From Burkholderia sp. NRF60-BP8 (lineage in GTDB: Bacteria; Pseudomonadota; Gammaproteobacteria; Burkholderiales; Burkholderiaceae): 64,000 nucleotides of DNA. The notes under the pieces were generated by a model, which did not search any database, was not told the DNA's origin, and saw only the letters and a list, made by a program, of their open reading frames with translations. Location of the stretch: positions 2,976,001 through 3,040,000 of the forward strand of contig NZ_CP013373.1 of assembly GCF_001522585.2 (NCBI RefSeq), read 5' to 3'. Shown piece after piece: positions 49,248 to 61,752 of the stretch. A program made the translations under genes and the position numbers. The stretch's first letter is position 1; each line of letters starts with the position of its first letter.

Positions 49248-49856
49248 ATGAAAGTCGTCGCTTTCGAGCGCCAACAGCAAGGTACGGGTGCGAGCCGCCG
49301 CCTGCGCAACGCCGGTAAGACCACGGGTATCGTCTACGGTGGCGAAGCCGCCCCGCAAAAGATCGAACTCGATCACAACGCCCTGTGGCACGCCCTGAAG
49401 AAGGAAGCCTTCCACTCGTCGATCCTCGACCTCGAAGTGGCCGGCCAGTCGCAACAGGTTCTGCTGCGCGACGTGCAATACCACCCGTTCAAGCAACTGG
49501 TGCTGCACGTGGACTTCCAGCGCGTCGACGCGAAGAAGAAGCTGCACACGAAGGTGCCGCTGCACTTCCTGAACGCTGAAGTCAGCCCGGCCGTGAAGCT
49601 GTCGAGCGCAGTCGTTTCGCACGTCGCGACGGAAATCGAAGTCGAGTGCCTGCCGGCTGCCCTGCCGGAATTCCTCGAAGTCGACCTGTCGAAGATCGAA
49701 GCCGGTCAATCGCTGCACGCGAAGGACATCGCGCTGCCGAAGGGCGTCGCGCTGGTCGCGCACGTCGACGCGGAAAACCCGGTCGTCGCCTCGGCAACGA
49801 TCCCGGCTGGCGCCGTGTCGGACGCAGCAGACGAAGGCGAAACGCCGGCTGCCTAA
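49248..49856 (+). CDS. rplY: 50S ribosomal protein L25/general stress protein Ctc
   Basis: A 202-residue two-domain (CTC-type) L25. The N-terminal 5S rRNA-binding domain is [31 protein letters not shown] and the C-terminal TL5-like domain runs [14 protein letters not shown]...[33 protein letters not shown]. It binds 5S rRNA. Start ATG 49248 with GGAG upstream; a TTG start at 49236 is not needed. pth follows, as is usual. Confidence 0.97.
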   Translation: MKVVAFERQQQGTGASRRLRNAGKTTGIVYGGEAAPQKIELDHNALWHALKKEAFHSSILDLEVAGQSQQVLLRDVQYHPFKQLVLHVDFQRVDAKKKLHTKVPLHFLNAEVSPAVKLSSAVVSHVATEIEVECLPAALPEFLEVDLSKIEAGQSLHAKDIALPKGVALVAHVDAENPVVASATIPAGAVSDAADEGETPAA

Positions 49857-49906
49857 GCGGCCGCTCACGCGCCCCATCGATCCGTTTCACGAAACGATCG
49901 ACGCAA

Positions 49907-49934
49907 CCCGCCGCGGCCTGCCCGGCGGGTTTTT
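49907..49934 (+). terminator. Intrinsic terminator after rplY
   Basis: CCCGCCG/CGGCGGG with a 9-base loop is followed by TTTTTCTTTTT. It lies between rplY and pth, about 50 bases after the rplY stop. Confidence 0.85.
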
Positions 49935-49976
49935 CTTTTTCTGCGCCCAGGCGGCAACCGCCGCCTTCGAAACGTC

Positions 49977-50576
49977 ATGATCAAACTGATCGTCGGCCTC
50001 GGCAATCCCGGGGCGGAATACACCGCGACGCGCCACAACGCCGGCTTCTGGCTGATCGACCAGCTCGCCCGCGAAGCCGGCACGACGCTGCGCGACGAGC
50101 GCCGCTTCCACGGCTTCTATGCGAAAGCGCGCCTGCACGGCGAGGAAGTCCACCTGCTCGAGCCGCAAACCTACATGAACCGCTCCGGCCAATCGGTCGT
50201 CGCGCTCGCGCAGTTCTTCAAGATCCTGCCCGACCAGATCCTCGTCGCGCACGACGAGCTCGACCTGCCGCCCGGCACCGTGAAGCTGAAGCTCGGCGGC
50301 GGCAGCGGCGGCCACAACGGCCTGAAGGACATCTCCGCGCACCTGTCGTCGCAGCAGTACTGGCGGCTGCGGATCGGCATCGGCCATCCGCGCGACCTGA
50401 TTCCGGAAAGTGCGCGCGCCGGCGCGAAGCCCGACGTCGCGAACTTCGTGCTGAAGCCGCCGCGCCGCGAGGAACAGGACGTGATCGACGCATCGATCGA
50501 ACGCGCGCTCGCCGTGATGCCGATGATCGTCAAGGGCGAACTCGATCGCGCGACGATGCAACTGCATCGCAACTGA
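49977..50576 (+). CDS. pth: Peptidyl-tRNA hydrolase
   Basis: A 199-residue Pth1. [20 protein letters not shown] holds catalytic His20, and [13 protein letters not shown] with [31 protein letters not shown] carries the conserved Asn and Asp. It recycles peptidyl-tRNAs. The ATG lies just after the rplY terminator. Confidence 0.97.
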   Translation: MIKLIVGLGNPGAEYTATRHNAGFWLIDQLAREAGTTLRDERRFHGFYAKARLHGEEVHLLEPQTYMNRSGQSVVALAQFFKILPDQILVAHDELDLPPGTVKLKLGGGSGGHNGLKDISAHLSSQQYWRLRIGIGHPRDLIPESARAGAKPDVANFVLKPPRREEQDVIDASIERALAVMPMIVKGELDRATMQLHRN

Positions 50577-50693
50577 CCGCCCGTCGCACCGGCCTGGTGC
50601 ATCGGCCGTTCGGCGCAACCGGACGGCCCCGCCCGCCCCACCGCGACGCGCACATGCGGTACTCTCGACGTTTTGCCCGTCAGGAGCCAAGCG

Positions 50694-51761
50694 GTGAGCC
50701 GTTACTGGAGCGACGTCGTTCAGCAACTCGTGCCTTACGTGCCGGGCGAACAGCCCGCGCTTGCACACCCCGTCAAGCTGAACACCAACGAGAATCCCTA
50801 TCCGCCTTCGCCGCGCGTCGTCGCGGCGATCGCACGCGAACTCGGCGACACCGGCGACTCGCTGCGCCGCTATCCGGACCCGGTCGCGCGCGCGCTACGC
50901 GAGACGGTCGCGGCCCATCACCGCATCGCGCCCGAGCAGGTGTTCGTCGGCAACGGCTCCGACGAGGTGCTCGCGCACGCGTTCCAGGCGCTGCTCAAGC
51001 ACGACCGGCCGCTCCGCTTTCCCGACATCACGTACAGCTTCTATCCGACCTACGCGCGCCTGTACGGCGTCGAGACCACGATCGTGCCGCTCGCGGACGA
51101 TTTCTCGATCCGCGTCGACGACTATCTCGACGACGCCGGCGGCGTACTGTTTCCGAACCCGAATGCGCCGACCGGGCGCGCGTTGCCGCTCGCGGACGTC
51201 GAGCGGATCGCGGCCGCGAATCCGTCGTCGGTCGTCGTGATCGACGAAGCGTACGTCGATTTCGGCGCGCAGTCGGCGATCACGCTGATCGACCGTCATC
51301 CGAACCTGCTCGTCGTGCATACGACGTCGAAGGCGCGCTCGCTCGCGGGCATGCGCGTCGGCTTCGCGTTCGGCGATGCGGCGCTGATCGACGCACTGAA
51401 CCGCGTGAAGGACAGCTTCAACTCGTATCCGCTCGACCGGCTCGCGCAGGTGGCCGCGCAGGCCGCCTACGAGGACGCCGATTATTTCCACGCCACCTGC
51501 CGGCGCGTGATCGACAGCCGGGCGCGGCTCACGCATGCGCTCGACGCACTCGGCTTCGAGATCGTGCCGTCGGCCGCGAATTTCGTGTTCGCGCGCCATC
51601 CCGCGCACGACGCGGGCACGATCGCGGCGAAGCTGAAGGAACGGGAAATTTTCGTGCGGCACTTCCGGCTGCCGCGGATCGACCAGCACCTGCGCATCAC
51701 CGTCGGCACCGATGCCGAATGCGATGCGCTCGTCGCGGCGCTGCGCGAGCTGCTGGGCTGA
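50694..51761 (+). CDS. hisC: Histidinol-phosphate aminotransferase
   Basis: A 355-residue class II aminotransferase. [12 protein letters not shown] (substrate phosphate), [20 protein letters not shown], and [15 protein letters not shown] with the PLP Lys are intact. It converts imidazole-acetol phosphate and glutamate to histidinol phosphate. Start GTG 50694 has an ideal AGGAG 7 bases upstream. It is not in the main his operon, so it is likely a second HisC copy; a role in aromatic amino acid transamination is possible. Confidence 0.92.
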   Translation: MSRYWSDVVQQLVPYVPGEQPALAHPVKLNTNENPYPPSPRVVAAIARELGDTGDSLRRYPDPVARALRETVAAHHRIAPEQVFVGNGSDEVLAHAFQALLKHDRPLRFPDITYSFYPTYARLYGVETTIVPLADDFSIRVDDYLDDAGGVLFPNPNAPTGRALPLADVERIAAANPSSVVVIDEAYVDFGAQSAITLIDRHPNLLVVHTTSKARSLAGMRVGFAFGDAALIDALNRVKDSFNSYPLDRLAQVAAQAAYEDADYFHATCRRVIDSRARLTHALDALGFEIVPSAANFVFARHPAHDAGTIAAKLKEREIFVRHFRLPRIDQHLRITVGTDAECDALVAALRELLG

Positions 51762-51843
51762 CACGAAGGAACCGGCGCCGGGCGGCACCGATCCGAAAGC
51801 ACGACGCGCGCGAGCCAAGCCAGGCGCGCGCGTCAGCGCAGGA

Positions 51844-52125
<282 letters not shown>

Positions 52126-52169
52126 TCAGGCCGCCGGCGGGCTTCGCAACGAAACCGGCCGGCGCCGCG

Positions 52170-52778
<609 letters not shown>

Positions 52779-53393
52779 TTATTCATCATTTTCGCGCCGC
52801 AGCAAATGATAGTGAACCGCACCGGCCTTGCCGTGCTTCGCCACCTGCCAGCCCGCGAGCGCGTCGTGCGCGGCCGGATCGAGTTCCGCCCCCGTTTCGA
52901 CGTACAGCGCGCCGCCGGCCGCGACGAGCGGCGCCGACAACGCGATCGCGCGCTCGAGCGCGGCCAGGTCGTCGAACGGCGGATCGAGGAACACGACGTC
53001 GAACGCGCCCGGCGTGAGCCCGGCCGCGAGCCGCAGCGCGTCGGCCTCGGCGATCTCGACCGAACGGGCGCCGAGCTTGTCCTTGATCGCACGAAGCTGC
53101 TGCGCGGCGCGCGGATGGCGCTCGACCATCACGACGCTCGCCGCGCCGCGCGACGCGGCCTCGAAGCCGAGCGCGCCGGTGCCCGCGAACAGGTCGAGGC
53201 AGCGCCAACCGTCGAGATCCTGGCCGAGCCAGTTGAACAGCGTCTCGCGGACGCGATCGGGGGTCGGGCGCAGGCCGTCGAGATCGAGCACCGCGAGCGG
53301 CGTGCGTTTCCAGTCGCCGCCGATGATGCGGATCGTGTGCGGCTTGCCGCGGCCAAGGGGGGCCGCCGGGCGGCCGGAAGAGGAACGGGACAT
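52779..53393 (-). CDS. rsmD: 16S rRNA (guanine(966)-N2)-methyltransferase
   Basis: A 204-residue methyltransferase. IRIIGGDWKRTPLAVLDLDGLRPTPDRVRETLFNWL is followed by the SAM-binding DLFAGTGALGFEAASRGA and catalytic DPPFDDL. It methylates G966 of 16S rRNA. Start ATG 53393; the 20-residue upstream extension is non-homologous. It is divergent from ftsY, the common ftsY-rsmD pair. Confidence 0.94.
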   Translation of the reverse strand: MSRSSSGRPAAPLGRGKPHTIRIIGGDWKRTPLAVLDLDGLRPTPDRVRETLFNWLGQDLDGWRCLDLFAGTGALGFEAASRGAASVVMVERHPRAAQQLRAIKDKLGARSVEIAEADALRLAAGLTPGAFDVVFLDPPFDDLAALERAIALSAPLVAAGGALYVETGAELDPAAHDALAGWQVAKHGKAGAVHYHLLRRENDE

Positions 53394-53608
53394 ACGGGAT
53401 ATCGACAACGGAGGGACCGGGCGCGCGCAGAGGGCGCCGCCAAACAGGCGCACGTTACCACAGCGGCGACGCGCACCGACGCGAGCGCCACGCCGCGCTG
53501 ATAAAATGCACGGTTTCGGCCGCCGTGCGCCGCGCCCGCGCGAACGCAGAACGGCCCGTCCGGCGCCCCGCCCTCGGCGGCGGCCCGCCCTCTTCCCGAC
53601 GTCAGACC

Positions 53609-54763
53609 ATGTTCAGTTTCTTCAAACGATTCAAGAAAACGCAGGAGCCCGATCCGGCGGAATCGCCATCGGCCGACGCGCAGCAAGCGGACGAAGCGTC
53701 CGACGCCGACGCGCGCGCGACGCCGCCCGCGGCCGACGTGCCGCGGGCGCCCGCGCAACCAGCCGCGCCGGCCGTCGTGATGACGGTCACGCCGACCAAC
53801 GACGGCCGCGACGAAGTCGTCGAGACGGTCGAGATCGTCCCGCCACCGCAGCAGGACGCGTCCGCGAAGAAGTCGTGGCTCGCGCGCCTGAAAACGGGTC
53901 TCGCGAAGACGGGCTCGAACATCACCGGCGTCTTCGTCAACACGAAGATCGACGAGGATCTGTACGAGGAGCTCGAAACCGCGCTGCTGATGTCCGACGC
54001 GGGCGTCGACGCGACCGAATACCTGCTCGGCGCGCTGCGCGAGAAGGTGCGCGCGGGCCGGCTGACCGATCCGCAACAGGTGAAGAATGCACTGCGCGAC
54101 CTGCTCGTCGAGTTGCTGACGCCGCTCGAGAAATCGCTGATGCTCGGCCGCGCGCAGCCGCTCGTGATGATGATCGCCGGCGTGAACGGCGCGGGCAAGA
54201 CGACCAGCATCGGCAAGCTCGCGAAGCATCTGCAGAGCTTCGACCAGTCGGTGCTGCTGGCCGCCGGCGACACGTTCCGCGCGGCCGCGCGCGAACAGCT
54301 CGCGGTCTGGGGCGAGCGCAACAACGTGACGGTCGTGCAGCAGGAAAGCGGCGATCCGGCCGCGGTGATCTTCGACGCGGTCAGCGCCGCGCGCGCGCGC
54401 AAGATCGACGTGATGATGGCCGACACGGCCGGCCGCCTGCCGACGCAGCTCCATCTGATGGAAGAGCTGAAGAAGGTGAAGCGCGTGATCGCGAAGGCGC
54501 ACGACGGCGCGCCGCACGAAGTGCTGCTGGTGATCGACGCGAACACCGGCCAGAACGCGCTCACGCAGGTGAAGGCATTCGACGACGCGCTCGGCCTCAC
54601 CGGCCTGATCGTCACGAAGCTCGACGGCACCGCGAAGGGCGGGATTCTCGCCGCGATCGCGCGGCAACGCCCGGTGCCCGTCTACTTCATCGGCGTCGGC
54701 GAGAAGGTCGAGGACCTGCAGCCGTTCAGCGCGGCGGAATTCGCGGACGCGCTGCTCGGCTGA
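53609..54763 (+). CDS. ftsY: Signal recognition particle receptor FtsY
   Basis: A 384-residue FtsY. An acidic, low-complexity A domain (residues 8-85) precedes the NG GTPase: [55 protein letters not shown]. It brings ribosome-nascent-chain complexes to the membrane. The start was placed at ATG 53609 (FSFFKRFKKTQEPDP); an upstream Arg-rich extension is non-homologous. Confidence 0.95.
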   Translation: MFSFFKRFKKTQEPDPAESPSADAQQADEASDADARATPPAADVPRAPAQPAAPAVVMTVTPTNDGRDEVVETVEIVPPPQQDASAKKSWLARLKTGLAKTGSNITGVFVNTKIDEDLYEELETALLMSDAGVDATEYLLGALREKVRAGRLTDPQQVKNALRDLLVELLTPLEKSLMLGRAQPLVMMIAGVNGAGKTTSIGKLAKHLQSFDQSVLLAAGDTFRAAAREQLAVWGERNNVTVVQQESGDPAAVIFDAVSAARARKIDVMMADTAGRLPTQLHLMEELKKVKRVIAKAHDGAPHEVLLVIDANTGQNALTQVKAFDDALGLTGLIVTKLDGTAKGGILAAIARQRPVPVYFIGVGEKVEDLQPFSAAEFADALLG

Positions 54764-54792
54764 ACGCCGCCGGCTCGCGTCGCACCTCGCAC

Positions 54793-54815
54793 GGGCGCCT
54801 TCGGGCGCCCTTTTT
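54793..54815 (+). terminator. Intrinsic terminator after ftsY
   Basis: GGGCGCC-TTCG-GGCGCCC with a UUCG loop is followed by TTTTT, 30 bases after the ftsY stop. Confidence 0.9.
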
Positions 54816-54855
54816 CATGCGCGCCCGATCGTTGCCCGCCACGGGCGCGCCGCGC

Positions 54856-55500
54856 TCATTCCGCGTCGGGTTGCACGCCCGGCTCGGCGGCCTTGAACGC
54901 ATCGATCGTCGCCGCATGGTCGACGATGCGCTGGATCGTCGGGAAACGCGTCGTGTCGATCGAGAAGCGGTTCGCGTTGAACACCTGCGGCACGAGGCAT
55001 ATGTCGGCGAGCGTCGGCGTGTCGCCGAAGCACAGCGTGCCGGTGCGCGGATCGTTCGCGAGACGCGCCTCGAGCGTTTCGAAACCGGCCTCGATCCAGT
55101 GCCGGTACCACGCGTTCTTGGCGTCCTCGGGCACCTGCAGCGTGTGCTTCAGGTACTTGAGCACGCGCAGATTGTTGAGCGGGTGGATTTCGCATGCGAT
55201 CTGCAGCGCCACCGCGCGCACGTACGCGCGATCGACCGGCTGCTTCGGCAGCAGCGCGGGCTCGGGATGGGTTTCGTCGAGATATTCGATGATCGCGAGC
55301 GACTGCTGCAGCGTCGCGTCGCCGTCGATCAGCGTCGGCACGACCGCATCCGGATTCAGCGCGCGGTACGCGTCCTTCAGTTGCTCGCCGCCGTCGCGCA
55401 GCATGTGCACGGGTGCGTAGTCGAACGGCAACTGCTTGAGGTTCAGGGCAATCCGCACGCGGTACGACGCGGAACTGCGGAAATAGCTGTAGAGCTTCAT
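54856..55500 (-). CDS. maiA: Maleylacetoacetate isomerase (zeta-class GST)
   Basis: A 214-residue zeta GST. The N-terminal SSASYRVRIALNLK replaces the common SSCS motif but keeps the second Ser, and QSLAIIEYLDE and DTPTLADICLVPQVFNANRF are conserved. It isomerises maleylacetoacetate in tyrosine/homogentisate breakdown; other genes of that pathway are not here. Start ATG 55500 (KLYSYFRSSASYRVRIAL). The 179-base region to ybiB (55680) is divergent. Confidence 0.88.
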   Translation of the reverse strand: MKLYSYFRSSASYRVRIALNLKQLPFDYAPVHMLRDGGEQLKDAYRALNPDAVVPTLIDGDATLQQSLAIIEYLDETHPEPALLPKQPVDRAYVRAVALQIACEIHPLNNLRVLKYLKHTLQVPEDAKNAWYRHWIEAGFETLEARLANDPRTGTLCFGDTPTLADICLVPQVFNANRFSIDTTRFPTIQRIVDHAATIDAFKAAEPGVQPDAE

Positions 55501-55679
55501 GGGATGTCTCTCGTTGTCGTATTCGGCCGGCAACGGCACGGGTGCGGCGCAGCCGGTGCGCGCGTCGCCGGGAACCAGAGTGTAGCGCGGCACGATGCGC
55601 GGCCGCGCCCGTGCGATACTCGGGGCATTCCTGATCGCTCACCGCGCGGCCCGATGCCGGCCGCCCGCCCCACGCCCCG

Positions 55680-56654
55680 ATGACCGCTTCTCACGATCCC
55701 GCCGCCGCGCCGTTCCCCTGCGCCCGCTTCATCAAGGAAATCGGCCGCGGCCCGAACGGGGCGCGCGCCCTGTCCGCCGAGGACACGTTCGAGCTCTATC
55801 GCGCGATGCTCGATGGGCGCGTGTCGGACGTCGAACTCGGCGCGATCCTGATCGCCTATCGGCTGAAAGGCGAATCCGCCGACGAACTGGCCGCGATGCT
55901 CGCCGCCGCGCAGGCGTCGTTCGAGCCCGTGCACGTACAGGACGCCGCGTTCCGGCCGGTGTCGATCCCGAGCTACAACGGCGCGCGCAAGCAGCCGAAC
56001 CTCGTGCCGCTGCTTGCGCTGCTGCTCGCGCGCGAAGGCGTGCCGGTGCTGGTGCATGGGGTGGAGCGCGATCCGGGCCGCGTGACGAGCGCCGAAATTT
56101 TCTCGGCACTGTCGCTCGCGCCGTCGACGTCGCACGATGCGATCGAGGACACGCTCGCCGAACGCCGTGTCGCGTTCGCCCCGATCGACGTGCTGGCGCC
56201 GCGCATCGCGCGCCTGCTGTCGATGCGCCGCGTGCTCGGCGTGCGCAATTCGACGCATACGCTCGTGAAGATCCTGCAGCCGTTCGCGCCGGCCGGGCTG
56301 CGGCTCGTCAACTACACGCATCCGCCGTACCGCGACAGCCTCGCGCAGTTGTTCCGCGACCATCCGGACGCCGCGCGGGGCGGCGCGCTGCTCGCGCGCG
56401 GCACCGAAGGCGAAGCGGTGGCCGACACGCGCCGTCAGGTGCAGGTCGACTGGCTGCACGACGGCGTGTGCGACACGCTGATCGACGCCGAGCGTTCGTC
56501 GACCGATGCGCCGCCCGTCGCACTGCCCGAGTCGCGCGATGCGGCGACCACGGCCGCGTGGACGGACGCCGTGCTGCGCGGCGAGGTGCCGGTGCCCGAC
56601 ACGGTGGCGCGACAGGTCGCGACGATCGTCCGGATCGCCCGCGTCGCGCACTGA
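55680..56654 (+). CDS. ybiB: DNA-binding protein YbiB (TrpD2-like fold)
   Basis: A 324-residue protein of the TrpD-like (YbiB) family: N-terminal helical bundle (FIKEIGRGPNGARALSAEDTFELYRAMLDGRVSDVELGAILIAYRLKGESADELA) and a glycosyltransferase-like fold with SIPSYNGARKQPNLVPLLALLLAREGVPVLVHG. The family kept the AnPRT fold but binds nucleic acid nonspecifically in E. coli. It is not the trp operon trpD. It lies directly upstream of the leucine leader and leuA; whether it shares their transcript is not clear. Confidence 0.9.
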   Translation: MTASHDPAAAPFPCARFIKEIGRGPNGARALSAEDTFELYRAMLDGRVSDVELGAILIAYRLKGESADELAAMLAAAQASFEPVHVQDAAFRPVSIPSYNGARKQPNLVPLLALLLAREGVPVLVHGVERDPGRVTSAEIFSALSLAPSTSHDAIEDTLAERRVAFAPIDVLAPRIARLLSMRRVLGVRNSTHTLVKILQPFAPAGLRLVNYTHPPYRDSLAQLFRDHPDAARGGALLARGTEGEAVADTRRQVQVDWLHDGVCDTLIDAERSSTDAPPVALPESRDAATTAAWTDAVLRGEVPVPDTVARQVATIVRIARVAH

Positions 56655-56689
56655 GGGCGCCGCGGCGACCCGCCCCTTTATCCCGACAT

Positions 56690-56719
56690 TTGACACGCGA
56701 GCGCATCCTGGCATAGAGT
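56690..56719 (+). promoter_or_regulatory. Sigma-70 promoter of the leuA leader
   Basis: A perfect -35 TTGACA (56690-56695) is 18 bases upstream of a -10-like TAGAGT (56714-56719; ATAGAG gives 17). The predicted start is at about 56726, next to the ATG of the leader peptide. Confidence 0.65.
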
Positions 56720-56726
56720 GGCCGTC

Positions 56727-58677
<1,951 letters not shown>

Positions 58678-58761
58678 GCGCGGGCTTCGATGCAGGGTTG
58701 AAACGTCAGCGAGCGGTGCGTGACCGCCCGTGCGCCGCGCGATCCGCGCCGCACGAGGCAG

Positions 58762-58786
58762 CAAAAAGCGGCTCAGAAGGCCGCTT
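58762..58786 (-). terminator. Intrinsic terminator after the NTF2-like gene
   Basis: AAGCGGC/GCCGCTT with a 7-base loop is followed by TTTTT on the minus strand, just past the NTF2-like stop. Confidence 0.7.
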
Positions 58787-58817
58787 CGGTCGACACATGA
58801 AACGAAGCGCCACGCGC

Positions 58818-59201
58818 TCAGGTTTCGGTCGCGCACCGCGTCGCCTGCCACGCGAACAGGCACCAGCGGCCCTGGGCGTGCGTGTGGACGGACGTATAGG
58901 CAATCGGGAAGACGAGGCCGCCGTTGTTCGTTTCCATCTCGATCAACGCGCGCCCGGTGACGACGCAGGTCTCGTCGCCGACCGGCAGCACGTCCTGCGA
59001 CTGGATTTCGATCTGGCGATAGCGGCGGCGGCCGGCGACGATGGCGTCGATGAACTGCTGCTTGGTTTCGCGTTTGCCGTTGGTGTGGACGAAAAACACC
59101 TTGTCCGACAACAGCGCGTCGAGCGCCTCGCCGTCGCCGTCCACCATCGCCCGGAACCGATCGCGCTCGAGCGCGCGGATCGCATCGACCACCTTCGCCA
59201 T
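58818..59201 (-). CDS. NTF2-like (SnoaL/DUF4440) domain protein
   Basis: A 127-residue single NTF2-fold domain: VVDAIRALERDRFRAMVDGDGEALDALLSDKVFFVHTNGKRETKQQFIDAIVAGRRRYRQIEIQSQDVLPVGDETCVVTGRALIEME. Such proteins serve as small hydrolases, isomerases or ligand-binding domains; the function here is unknown. ATG 59201 has GAGGAG upstream. It lies between leuA and pagL, separated from leuA by a terminator. Confidence 0.8.
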   Translation of the reverse strand: MAKVVDAIRALERDRFRAMVDGDGEALDALLSDKVFFVHTNGKRETKQQFIDAIVAGRRRYRQIEIQSQDVLPVGDETCVVTGRALIEMETNNGGLVFPIAYTSVHTHAQGRWCLFAWQATRCATET

Positions 59202-59246
59202 CGCCTGACTCCTCGGCAACGCGCCCGCCTTGCTCGGGCGTACGGA

Positions 59247-59816
59247 TCAGAAGTTGTACTGCAGGTAGAACTGGTGGAAATTTATACCAGGATTCGGCTC
59301 TTTGATACCCGCGTTAGACACATGTTCGAAACGGTAGCCGACCTGATACTGTTGCCGTTGACCGAACTGCACGCCCACGCCGCCGGTCGGCGCGAACTGG
59401 AACGCGGTCGACAGCGAGAAATTGTTCGAGATCGTCGGGTGCGTCAGAAGCCGGACGCCGCCGCCCGCCTCGATGAACGGGCGAATCTCCCCGCTACTCT
59501 TGATGAAACGGAACATCGGCGTGACGCCGAACTCGCCGATGCTGCCATGGACGTTGCCGCCCGTGTGCCAGTAGCCGGCGTGCCCTTCGACGACGAACGC
59601 GAAGTGCCAACCGCCGATTTCCCACCAGTTCCAGCCCGGATCCCACACCACGCCGATATCGGCCTTGTCGATCCCGCGACGATCCGAAAACCCGCCGCCC
59701 GCCTGGATCCCCCATCGATCCGCGAAAGCCGCACCCGATCCACCCAGAAGAGATGCCGCCAGCATCGCATGCAGCACCAGCCGGCTGCGGGGCCGGCGAT
59801 TCTTCTTATTGTTCAT
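59247..59816 (-). CDS. pagL: Lipid A 3-O-deacylase (PagL family)
   Basis: A 189-residue outer-membrane beta-barrel. A signal peptide (LVLHAMLAASLLGGSGAAFA, cleavage before DRWGIQ) is followed by an 8-stranded barrel. The C-terminal signature FEHVSNAGIKEPNPG carries catalytic His and Ser (H-x-S), and the last strand ends in an aromatic residue (F), as for BAM substrates. PagL removes the 3-O acyl chain of lipid A. In the P. aeruginosa enzyme the third triad member, a Glu 14 residues after the His, aligns with Asn here. Start ATG 59816; upstream sequence in frame is AT-rich and not homologous. Confidence 0.88.
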   Translation of the reverse strand: MNNKKNRRPRSRLVLHAMLAASLLGGSGAAFADRWGIQAGGGFSDRRGIDKADIGVVWDPGWNWWEIGGWHFAFVVEGHAGYWHTGGNVHGSIGEFGVTPMFRFIKSSGEIRPFIEAGGGVRLLTHPTISNNFSLSTAFQFAPTGGVGVQFGQRQQYQVGYRFEHVSNAGIKEPNPGINFHQFYLQYNF

Positions 59817-60055
59817 CTGACACTCCAACTTTGTGGGTTGAATGGAGCCTGCCGCAACGGCCGGGCCCGAGCGAACTGAATGGTATGGTAAAGGACTTTT
59901 CGGATCGGCATCACGAAGCGAAATAGCTTGCTTCCAAAAAGACAAAAATCGAAATCGTCTACCGATTCCCCTCGAAAACAACGGCTTACGGAACTTCGAG
60001 GCATACCCCTTGTCGCAGAATAGACTATCGACTCAACCGGTTCGATAGAAAATGG

Positions 60056-60083
60056 GGAACTCGGATGCCCCCGCCCGCTCTAA
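60056..60083 (+). promoter_or_regulatory. Sigma-E-like promoter of rpoH
   Basis: GGAACTC (60056-60062), 16 bases, TCTAA (60079-60083) closely match the extracytoplasmic sigma-E pattern (GGAACTT-N16-TCnnA). The expected start at about 60090 falls inside the CIRCE element. E. coli rpoH has a comparable sigma-E promoter (P3). Confidence 0.55.
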
Positions 60084-60087
60084 GGAA

Positions 60088-60114
60088 TTAGCACTCGCCT
60101 TGCGGGAGTGCTAA
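60088..60114. promoter_or_regulatory. CIRCE element (HrcA operator) upstream of rpoH
   Basis: TTAGCACTC-N9-GAGTGCTAA is a perfect inverted repeat with the full CIRCE consensus. It begins 87 bases upstream of the rpoH GTG and lies at the predicted start site of the sigma-E-like promoter. HrcA binding here would repress rpoH until heat shock. Confidence 0.9.
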
Positions 60115-60174
60115 GATGACTTCCGGAATCTCATCCGAGACCGGGGTTTGTCCCTGATTCCAAAGGAGTTTTTA

Positions 60175-61110
<936 letters not shown>

Positions 61111-61138
61111 ATCCCCGACGATTCAGAGCGCTTCATCG

Positions 61139-61171
61139 AAAACCGCTGCCCGACCGGCAGCGGTTTTTTTT
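61139..61171 (+). terminator. Intrinsic terminator after rpoH
   Basis: ACCGCTGCC-CGACC-GGCAGCGGT followed by a run of eight T residues. It closes the rpoH transcript. Confidence 0.9.
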
Positions 61172-61290
61172 CATCCGTTTTCCGCCGCTTTTCACCCGCT
61201 TTTCAGCGCGTTTCACGCTCCGTTTCTTCGCCGATCAATTGACCCGATTCATCGGGTATGACGTCATTTGCGGCGCCCTTCCGCATAACC

Positions 61291-61304
61291 TTGATCTGCC
61301 TCAA
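61291..61304. promoter_or_regulatory. FNR/ANR-like box upstream of cydP
   Basis: TTGAT-CTGC-CTCAA matches the FNR consensus TTGAT-N4-ATCAA at 9 of 10 positions. It lies 173-186 bases before the cydP start. FNR/ANR control of cydAB is common, so the site is plausible. Confidence 0.5.
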
Positions 61305-61421
61305 TTTCTACCCCATGTTTCGCGACGGTCTGCCGCAGCGCAGCACTCGGCATCGGAAAGCCGTCCTTTTAAAATTGGCATGTCAGGCGCAAAAGGATTA
61401 AAACAGCTTCACGGCCGTCAT

Positions 61422-61460
61422 CAATCCGACGTAAAGTCGCCCCCAATCCGACCTAAATCG
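61422..61460. repeat. Two direct repeats spaced two helical turns upstream of cydP
   Basis: CAATCCGACGTAAAGTCG (61422-61439) and CAATCCGACCTAAATCG (61444-61460, one base deleted) are 22 bases apart, start to start. This is typical of tandem response-regulator half-sites. The regulator is unknown. Confidence 0.5.
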
Positions 61461-61476
61461 ATTCAGGATAATCGCC

Positions 61477-61490
61477 TTGATCTCGATCAA
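61477..61490. promoter_or_regulatory. Perfect FNR/ANR box overlapping the cydP start
   Basis: TTGAT-CTCG-ATCAA matches the FNR consensus exactly. Its first three bases are the TTG proposed as the cydP start codon. If it acts as a class II activator site, transcription would start about 61525, inside the annotated cydP. Confidence 0.65.
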
Positions 61491-61752
61491 TAAAGAGCCT
61501 GCATCGCCTTCGCGGCCGGCCGGCACGATCGGCTGGCGCGCGCGCATCGCCGCGTGGGCACGCGGACCGACCCTCGCCCGCGACATCACCCTGGTGCTGA
61601 TCGTCAAGCTGATCCTCCTGATGTCGCTCAAATACGCATTCTTCAATCATCCGCAGGCCGAACACATGTCGTTGCCGCCTGCCGCCGTGGCCGAGAAGCT
61701 GCTCTCGGTGCCGGCGCCTGCATCTACCGAGGGAGACCACCATGATAAGTAG
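61477..61752 (+). CDS. cydP: Cytochrome bd oxidase putative small subunit CydP
   Basis: A 91-residue protein with one membrane helix ([20 protein letters not shown] near residues 38-57), matching CydP found upstream of cydAB in beta-proteobacteria. It is thought to be a small accessory subunit of cytochrome bd. The TTG start at 61477 has AGGA 8 bases upstream but coincides with an FNR box; no better start lies before the helix. Its 3' end overlaps cydA by 11 bases. Confidence 0.8.
   Translation: MISINKEPASPSRPAGTIGWRARIAAWARGPTLARDITLVLIVKLILLMSLKYAFFNHPQAEHMSLPPAAVAEKLLSVPAPASTEGDHHDK

Larger units (their letters stand above)
59817..60174. promoter_or_regulatory. Divergent pagL-rpoH intergenic region
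   Basis: This 358-base region is AT-richer than its neighbours and has no gene. It contains the sigma-E-like promoter and CIRCE of rpoH (listed separately). The pagL side has no clear -35/-10 pair. Confidence 0.5.
61172..61476. promoter_or_regulatory. Upstream region of the cyd operon
   Basis: About 305 bases without a gene. The first part holds degenerate CGCTTTTCA-like pyrimidine repeats (61190-61250). An FNR-like box (TTGAT-N4-CTCAA) is at 61291-61304 and two direct repeats at 61422-61460; both are listed separately. No clear -10/-35 pair could be assigned. Confidence 0.5.
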
